DNA of 64,000 bases from the NCBI GenBank assembly GCA_036365145.1, contig JAEOAD010001422.1, positions 26,236-90,235 on the forward strand, written 5' to 3'. The number at the start of each line of letters is the position of its first letter. Position 1 is the stretch's first letter. This document shows, in pieces, positions 57,380 to 64,000 of this stretch. The translations under genes were made by a program, and so were the position numbers. This DNA is from Orientallactaga sibirica. Its lineage: Eukaryota; Chordata; Mammalia; Rodentia; Dipodidae. The notes under the pieces were generated by a model that did not search any database, had not been told where the DNA came from, and saw only the letters and a list, made by a program, of their open reading frames with translations.

Positions 57380-57570
57380 AATGCCTGCTTAATCTGTGCT
57401 TGCTAGAATCAGGAGTGAGGGACTTGTGTGTTATGATAGAGGCACCTCCTAGGTCCCCCAGTGGACATTTGTTGGACATTTTTATAGCAGTAGGTTTCTC
57501 CTAGAATCTACCAGTGACTGGCTGGCCTGGCCTGTCTCATCCTGCTGTAGGAATGCCCAGTGAGGGCTGG
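57380..57570 (+). repeat. Mirror half-ID array
   Basis: Mirror of 10,628-10,822; units such as 'cctagaatctaccagtgac' are visible. Confidence 0.65.
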
Positions 57571-58813
57571 TTAAAGTAGGGACTTGGCTATTTGGGCAAG
57601 GCACTGGGTTCCAAGAAAACACAAGAACAAGACCAAGTGGAGAGGAGGAAGAAAGAAAAGATTCTGATGTCCACCATGGGCCTTAAGACTGCCAAGGTCT
57701 TTCTTTTATTATTGCCAAAACTGAGTCCCAGAGGAATGTTGGCGTTTTGCCCAGGAATCCTGGGATCTATGATGACCAGCAGGTGACCTAAGACCTCTTA
57801 TCAGACCCCTTTCTGGTCATGTACTGCATTCTCACACCACTGGAGTAGGAAAACCACAAGTCATGCAGTCATGGGTATTCCCCACCTTATAGCAACAACC
57901 TGATTCTAGCCCACCAATAGCTCCAGTGAGGGTGTGCAGCTTTGATTGATTTGATTGAGAAAGAGTGTCTCATGTAGTTTCTAGAGTCAGCAGTTGGCTA
58001 AGAATGACCTTGAATTTCACTGCTACTGTAGAATTACACAGGACAATGCCCAGAGCTCCAATGCATCTCTTTTGGGAGCACTAATGGATCAGGATTTAGC
58101 TTTGAGTGCCCAGTCTGTGTTCCATCATTTCCCTCACCCCCACTGACTAGTGCTGGGTGCTCTCCTGATTTTCTTCCTCGACTGTCATCTGTTGCAGTGC
58201 ATCCTGTGTTTCTAAGAAAAAACGGGACACCAATACTTACTTTGTGGACAATGAGCAAAGTGTCAGGAATTGTCCTCACATCTATGCTGTATTAGGAGTC
58301 CCTGGAAATTTGGGATAAGAGAAAGCTTTCTTCTTCTTGGAGAGATCAATTTCCTCTATAGCTCCCCATTAAACTGGGAGGGAAAGAAAGATGCAGTAAT
58401 CTCAAATATTTTTGGAGAAGTATCAGTCTTCTGAGATTTCTACCAGGTGTTACTGGGTTGTGCAGGTCTTCTTGTGGACTTATGGACTCTTCTCTCCAGG
58501 ACTGAGTGGTTTCATATAGATCAAAGCCAGTATCCCTTTTTTCATCACCTGACTCTCCATTCCAGTTCTCTAGGCCTTACTAGTTTGGCTGGCCCCTCAA
58601 CGTTATTTTATGACCTCACCTTACTTCATATAAAACAACATGTCTCAAGCACGGGTATCCTTAAAATGGTAGGCTGTCTGCTTTGCTAATCCAGCATCTC
58701 GGGGCAAATTTCCTTATCCCAATTTCGCCGAAGTCAGTGCCACCCCTGCTGCCCTCATGGCTGAATTCCAGGTCAGTCTGGACCAGACTGGAGACCATTC
58801 CTAGGTCAAAAGC

Positions 58814-58836
58814 AAAAAAAAAAAAAAAAAAAAAAA
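58814..58836 (+). repeat. A23 homopolymer absent from the left arm
   Basis: A pure run of 23 A. The aligned left-arm stretch (about 9,195-9,220, reverse complement) has mixed sequence around 'gagagcagctgcagtactg', although flanks such as 'cattcctaggtc' match on one side. Confidence 0.85.
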
Positions 58837-59064
58837 GTCTTCTATTTGGGTCATTTTTCCATGCCAGCCAAAGCCCTGACAGGGTCATCATAGTCTTAAG
58901 CCTCTACTTTTTTCCAACCTCAAAATAGGCTCAGGGCCTTCAGAGATAAAAGTACACTCTTCCCTTCCCCTTGAGCATCCCAAAGGGTCCCAACTAAAGT
59001 CTATTCTCCCCTAGTACACAACTCACATTAGAGCAGAAAGGTGCCTCCCTTATGAAACCTGCCC

Positions 59065-59290
59065 ACCCAAGCTCCTCAGTGGGTAATTCTAGAGACTCTT
59101 ACACTAGCCACACCCCAGCCCCTCAGTGGAGAGTCAAGGCAAATTGCTCTGCCACTGGAGCCCCTCACTGGGGTTTTCTAGACAGGAGCTCCTAGGCAGA
59201 GCCAGCCTCAGCCTCTCCTGGGAACTTAGGCAAGTGCTGTGATGATGAGCCCACCTAGCTCCTCTCTGGGAGATTCTGACAAGCACAGAA
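59065..59290 (-). repeat. Mirror half-ID array (~51 bp x 5)
   Basis: Five antisense units, slightly shortened, mirror of 8,718-8,972. Confidence 0.75.
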
Positions 59291-59849
59291 ATGTTAAGGT
59301 GTGAACAGCAACTCAGACCCAGGATCCTCCTGCAGGTGTGCCAGGAGTCCAGATCTTGATCTACCAGGGCCAGCCCAGGGAGCAGGCTGAGGAGGGTGAC
59401 CACACTGCCTACCTCCTGTACAGCACAGCCAGTCTGACCCTTCCTTTCAGTCCACAGGGAAAACCTCAGCTTGGAGAAGACCATACAGAGGATGTGCCAG
59501 AGTCAGGAGAGAAAGACATGCCCCCATTTCCTGATCCCAGACTTGGGAGTATCGAGTCAGGAGACGGTGAGTGTCTCATTGCAGTTGTTATTCTTTTCTC
59601 AGGCACCTGGAACAACCATCCTGACCTCTCTGAGCATGCTCCAGACTCCGTATTAGTGAACACGGCTCTCTGATCCTTTCCGGTGGGACAGTGGTGACTA
59701 CAGAGGGTGGACGAGGTAACTTGTCTGGGGTGGCTCAGTCAGCTACAGTGGTTTTAGAATCACTTTCCACATGGCTCTTCTCTGCCTGTCTACTCACCCA
59801 TCAACCCAGGGGCAGAGAGAGACAAAGAGGAAGATGAATCCCAGAGGTA

Positions 59850-59990
59850 AATAAGCAGAATGATGGCACATGTCTTTAATGCCAGCATTCAGGGAGGCTG
59901 AGTAGGAGGATCCGTGATTTTGAGGCCTGCCTGAGACACAGTGGTCCAGGTCAGCCTGGGCCAACCCAGACCTGCCACCTCAAAAAAGCA
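59850..59990 (+). mobile_element. B1-type SINE
   Basis: 'gatggcacatgtctttaatg' and 'ggtccaggtcagcctgggcc'. Mirror of 8,013-8,160. Confidence 0.85.
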
Positions 59991-60201
59991 GGGTGGAATT
60001 GTAGGAAGAAGGAAGTGAAAGGTCCTGTCCCGGTCCTTGAGGCAATGAGCCTAGGAGAAACTGATGCAGGGCCTGGGGACTGTGCTTCAGGGGGAGTGCT
60101 TGGAGGTTCACACCAGGTGCTTCACCAAACATCAAGGCCCCATAAGGAGACATGTCTACTACACCCCTGGCCCCTCCCTCACCTCTGAGTACCTCCATCA
60201 C

Positions 60202-60516
60202 CCCTAACATTTCTCCTAAACACTTTGTGAGTGATGGGCCCTAGAACTCTCATTTTGACATTGATGCAACCTGGAGAGGAAGTGGGCAGAAGTATGATGT
60301 GCACAGAAGAACATAGCTCACAGCCCATCAATCAATGCCCTGACCTTGATACATCCCCAGTCACACCTATTCCTGATTGGTGGCCTACACAACAACATCT
60401 CCCCCCTGGCTCAAGTTTTCCCCATTACTTCATCATCCAGCCAGTGCGAGTAAAGGTGTTCCTCCTGTCCTCCTTGTCAATGAAACCATCTGATTCTGAT
60501 CCATGGTGGTGAAGTA
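60202..60516 (-). pseudogene. MYL10-like pseudogene, right-arm copy
   Basis: Exon A (60,516-60,439) starts 'FTTMDQNQ' and then loses one G relative to the left copy, shifting the EF-hand frame ('MVSLTRRTGG' instead of DGFIDKED). The AG at its acceptor is changed. Exon B (60,271-60,202) keeps 'GCINVK' and the same TAG stop as the left arm. The shared stop predates the arms' separation; the lost G is arm-specific. Confidence 0.7.
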
Positions 60517-60879
60517 AACAGAGACATGAACCCTGAGGCAGCCATGATCTACCACACCAGATGGCCACACACCTTTCCCCAAGGTGTTCTCCTGACATCT
60601 GCTGCCACAAGAACCCATTTGGGTATACCTCAAACCCCCCAGCCCTGTGGTCTACTGTGTCTCGGTGCTTACTGGAATCCAGCATGCTGGGGCTCCTCAG
60701 TCCATTTCAAGACCACAGCAATCTGAACAGAGAGCTACAGGCGCAGAGGAAAAGCCTTGCCTGAGTCACATGACATACACTCAGGTATATACAGGGGTCA
60801 GCAAGTCATCTCCCAGGCAGGTGACATGCCACTGGCATGGGAAATGACAATATGTGCAGCCTGGAGGTCTCTTAGAATA

Positions 60880-61083
60880 ATTTTTTTAGAAATATTTTAT
60901 TCTTGTTTGCAAGGGAGAGAATGTGTTATGCATGCAGGATGCATGAAGGTTTCTTCCACTGCAAACAAACTCCAGACTTTCAACCACTTTGTGCATCTGG
61001 TTTGCATGGATACTAAGGGGAACTGAGCCCAGGCCAGCATCAAGCTTGTAAGCAAGCACCTTAACTGCCATCTCTGCAGCCCT
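60880..61083 (-). mobile_element. tRNA-type SINE
   Basis: Mirror of 6,872-7,070; antisense head 'tgccatctctgcagccc' at the right end. Confidence 0.8.
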
Positions 61084-61739
61084 CCTTCAATCATTTTCCA
61101 TGTGTTCTGTTAATCCCACAAAGCCTCTCAACCTATTTAAACTTCTGGTTCTGAGTCTGATTGAACGTGAGGAGGCACTGGGGCAGGCTCCCTTCTGCTC
61201 TCTTCCAGGCTCTGCTTTGGTACCTGTAGGGGACCAGTTGTCACTTTCTCAAGAGGTCCAGCCAGAACCAGAGCCAGGACTCCAAGTCTCAAAGCATCAC
61301 AATTCTGAGTGACAGCCCCACCTTGGTACTTTACAGCACAGCCAGGATGTTAGGGCATTTCTCAATCAGACAAAAGTCTTGCAGTGTCCATCAGGGGCTG
61401 GGTACCTGCTGCAGGCCCAGTCATTTCATCCCAGTCCAGGCCACTTTCTCTGTGGCCCAGATGGGCTCATTTCTGACCTTGGGCCCTAGGGAGGTTATTT
61501 TTGTCACTACTTCTGTCACCCTCTGCTCAGCCATAATCTGGCCTGTTCACCTGCTAAAAAGTTTCCAGACTGTTCTCAGAAAAATCTTTGGGCCTTTTGT
61601 TCTATAAGATCTGTCCATGGACAGGATCTCAGGATAACTCTTCTTGTCTTCCTGGGTCTCCTCTCACCCTAAGCCTGCTTTAACTGATTTCTCAACATCT
61701 TTTTCTCTCACCCAAGGATTTTATTTAAAAATGTGATAG

Positions 61740-61945
61740 AGGGCTAGAGAGATAGTTTGCTAGTTAAGGTGATTGAAAGCCTAACAACCATGTTTGATTA
61801 CCTCACACCCACCTAAAATGAGATTCACATAGTAACACATGTGTCTGGAATTCGTTGTAGTGGATCAGGGACCTGGAGTGCTTAGCCCATTTGTCTGTCT
61901 GTCTTCTCTCTAACTCTCTCTGCTTGTAAATAAATAAAATTAATG
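61740..61945 (+). mobile_element. tRNA-type SINE
   Basis: Head 'gagggctagagagatagttt', then 'ggaattcgttgtagtggatc' and an AAT-rich tail. Mirror of 5,985-6,193. Confidence 0.85.
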
Positions 61946-62079
61946 AAAATAAAAATAAAACCTGAGATATGTGTGTGGATGTATTTCTATGTTTTCATTA
62001 TTGTGCAGTGCATGTGTGTATGCAAGCATACATGCACAGGAGGCAGTGGGATGAAAGACAATTTTATGTTATTCCCAGA

Positions 62080-62430
62080 ATTCCATTGCAGTTTTTAGAG
62101 ATGAGTGTCTCTGGCTGGCCTAGAACTCACCAAATGCCAGACTGGCAGCCCCTCCAGCCCCAGGGACTCTCTATCTCACCTCCCCAGTGCTAACATTACA
62201 AGCCTGTGGCACCACACCTGGCTCTCTTACATGGGTTCTGTGGATTGAACTCAGGTCTTTAGGCTTAGAAGGCAAACACTACCTGATCGGCGTCTGCAAG
62301 AACAATTTTGGGACCAAGGTCTTGCTATACATATACCAGGCTGCCTTTAGACCTATGATGCTCCTGTCTCTGATTCCTGAGTGCTGGGATAACAGGTGAG
62401 TGTCACTGTGCCCATCTGCACAGCTCCCCA
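62080..62430 (-). mobile_element. Mirror of two B1/B4-type SINEs
   Basis: 62,080-62,310 and 62,310-62,430 correspond to the pair at 5,505-5,860 ('gagtgctgggataacaggtg'). Confidence 0.65.
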
Positions 62431-63439
62431 GCCTTGTCCTCATGAAGTCCTCCTGTCCCAGACCACTTCCCATTACTGCAATTGCCCATGCCCCTGTACC
62501 TCCCACATGTCTGCCTCCAAATCTAGACCTCAAGAGTAAGATTCATTGGGCTCCAATGTCTGCCTGGACTTAGCTCAAGGTAGGATCACCTCAGTTTTGT
62601 AAGCAGCTGCCCAGAAATCAGGTTTTCACCTGCACCACACAGCAAGCTATGGCTCCCATGTCTCTAGCCTGAATTCCTGCTTCTAGATGTTTCTTCAAAA
62701 GCCTCCCATGTTGGAAACCATTCCACCCCCCACACTTTGGGCATTCAACAAGTGTGTTGTCTCCAAGCCACTGAGGACTTTCAATCATCATTCCAGCCAA
62801 GGCCTTAAACAGTAGAGATAAATGTCTGAGATCACTCTCATCCAGTACCTTCCTAGCCAAGCCTGTCTCGTTTCCCCAGGGCCCCAAATACCTCCACCTC
62901 CACCTAGCTCCTGTGTAGTCTTCCCCACTCCATTTCCCCTCACTTCCCTCAGGCTCCTGGGCTGTTAGGAGCAACAGCCCCAGCTACTTATAATTAACTT
63001 TTACTGGGTGCTGTCTCCTCTACTCCTTTGAAAGGGCTGACAGGGCAGCCAAGGCCACATCACTAGGTGCTGTAAAGCTTCTGTACTTTTAAAAATCCCT
63101 TCCAGACATCATAAGAATAGGAAGGAACTTCCTGGGGTTTCGTCCCTTGTAATTATACATATAATGTAAATATACACAATGTAAAGTATACATTCCACAC
63201 TGTTGTGGATGCACTTCTGTTGTTGAGATATTGTACCTAATCTCAGGGCTGCTTTCCATCTCATCACTCTCAACACATGTGCACACACACACACATACAA
63301 ACACTTCTCCATCCCAGCTTTTCATGTCTATCTTGTGCCTTTCCTGTGTACCCAGAACTTTGCAGGGAGGAAGGTAATATTTTGACTGCTGGGAGACATA
63401 AGATGGAGTCCTCACAGCCTTGAGCTCAGGCAAGCCAGA

Positions 63440-63745
63440 GATAAAGGGAGAAGGGAAGAGGGAAAGGAGGAAAGAAAGGGGAAAGGGGGAGAGAAAGGAA
63501 GGAAGAAAATGAGTGGTAAAGGAGAAGAAAGAGAAAGGAAGGGAGAAAAGGGAAAAGGGTTAAGTGGCAGGATGGAAGGTTGAAAAAGAGGAGAGAAGAG
63601 GCAGAGTGAAAGGAAGTAGAGAAATGAAAGGCAGGAGTAAGGGAGAGAAGAAAAGTGAGAAAAAGAGGAAAAATGGAGAAGAATGGAAGAGGAAGGAAGG
63701 AACAAAGGACAGGACAAGGAGGGAGGGGAAGGGCTGCAGATACCT
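63440..63745 (-). repeat. Polypurine tract, mirror of the left polypyrimidine tract
   Basis: G/A-only sequence of about 300 bases with 'gaaaggaaggaag' motifs; the reverse complement of 4,150-4,462. Confidence 0.9.
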
Positions 63746-64000
63746 GGCCTGAGCACAGTCAATCCCTGTGGGATGACCATAGTGTTTCATGCACACACAG
63801 TGGGCTTATGGGGATCTTCTGGCCCCAGGAGTCACACCATCACACCAGGCCTCCTCAAGCCTGAAGGTCTCCCCACCTGTTATCTGGGTAAGTGCGGTGG
63901 TGGTGGGGGAGGCACAAGCTCTGTGAGCTGCAAAACTTCTGTTTTATTTTAGCTGCACCCTCAGGTACCAGGAACCCCTGCATCTGCTCTCTGGGTATGT

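Larger units (their letters stand above)
34568..64000 (-). repeat. Right arm of giant inverted repeat (~29.4 kb, runs off the window)
   Basis: Reverse-complement partner of 3,881-34,157. Similarity by eye varies from about 97% (39,380-39,560 versus 29,080-29,270) to about 75% next to the loop. Many differences are single-base gains or losses, and the arm is about 0.85 kb shorter overall. LINE-1 ORF2, readable on the left, is broken many times here. The arm reaches the final base, so its true end is unknown. Confidence 0.95.

Noticed and set aside
3881..64000. Endogenous retrovirus with long terminal repeats
   Set aside because: The large repeats are inverted, not direct. I saw no gag, protease or envelope-like frames, and the only reverse transcriptase is of LINE-1 type.

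Overview
The window is mammalian nuclear DNA from a rodent. The evidence is a dense load of LINE-1, B1/Alu-type, ID/tRNA-type and older MIR/L2-type repeats, no operon structure, and no long open frame outside LINE-1. The B1 copies carry the wording 'gaggccaccctgagactac...tagtgaattccagg', and the tRNA-type SINEs read 'ggctggagagatggcttag...ccagatgcacaa...tctggagttc'. From memory both resemble the repeats of jerboas (Dipodidae, Jaculus-like); this assignment is moderate and rests on repeats alone. I see no intact cellular protein-coding gene, rRNA, tRNA gene or CRISPR array.

The dominant structure is a very large inverted repeat. Bases 3,881-34,157 read again as reverse complement at 34,568-64,000, folded about position ~34,365 with an unpaired loop of ~410 bp. 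The mirror is cut by the right window edge, so the arms may be longer. Hand-aligned anchor pairs are 3,881/64,000, 7,471/60,511, 16,601/51,687, 20,231/48,054, 25,221/43,173, 29,890/38,770 and 33,990/34,739. Their sums rise from 67,881 to 68,729 towards the centre, so the right arm is about 0.85 kb shorter, mostly through many small deletions.

Layout of the left side, moving inward: 1-3,880 is outside the visible palindrome. It holds SINEs, a CpG-rich patch and a tandemly duplicated unit with polypyrimidine tracts. 4,150-12,300 is SINE-rich non-coding sequence with two exons of a myosin regulatory light chain (MYL10-like) pseudogene and tandem arrays of half-ID elements. 13,300-18,400 holds two 5'-truncated LINE-1 3' ends. 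18,400-25,240 holds SINEs, a minisatellite and rodent interspersed repeats. 25,290-29,911 is a younger LINE-1 (minus strand) with promoter, ORF1 and a mostly readable ORF2. 29,912-32,186 is an older LINE-1 with a 5' inversion. 32,200-34,560 leads into a decayed C2H2 zinc-finger array in which the palindrome turns. Bases 34,568-64,000 repeat the order in mirror.

Nothing here works as a gene system; the interest lies in the palindrome. The left arm keeps longer LINE-1 frames, whereas the right arm shows many one-base insertions and deletions in the same places. Two readings remain open: a genuine giant palindrome whose arms have diverged, or a fold-back chimera in the assembly with one arm left unpolished.
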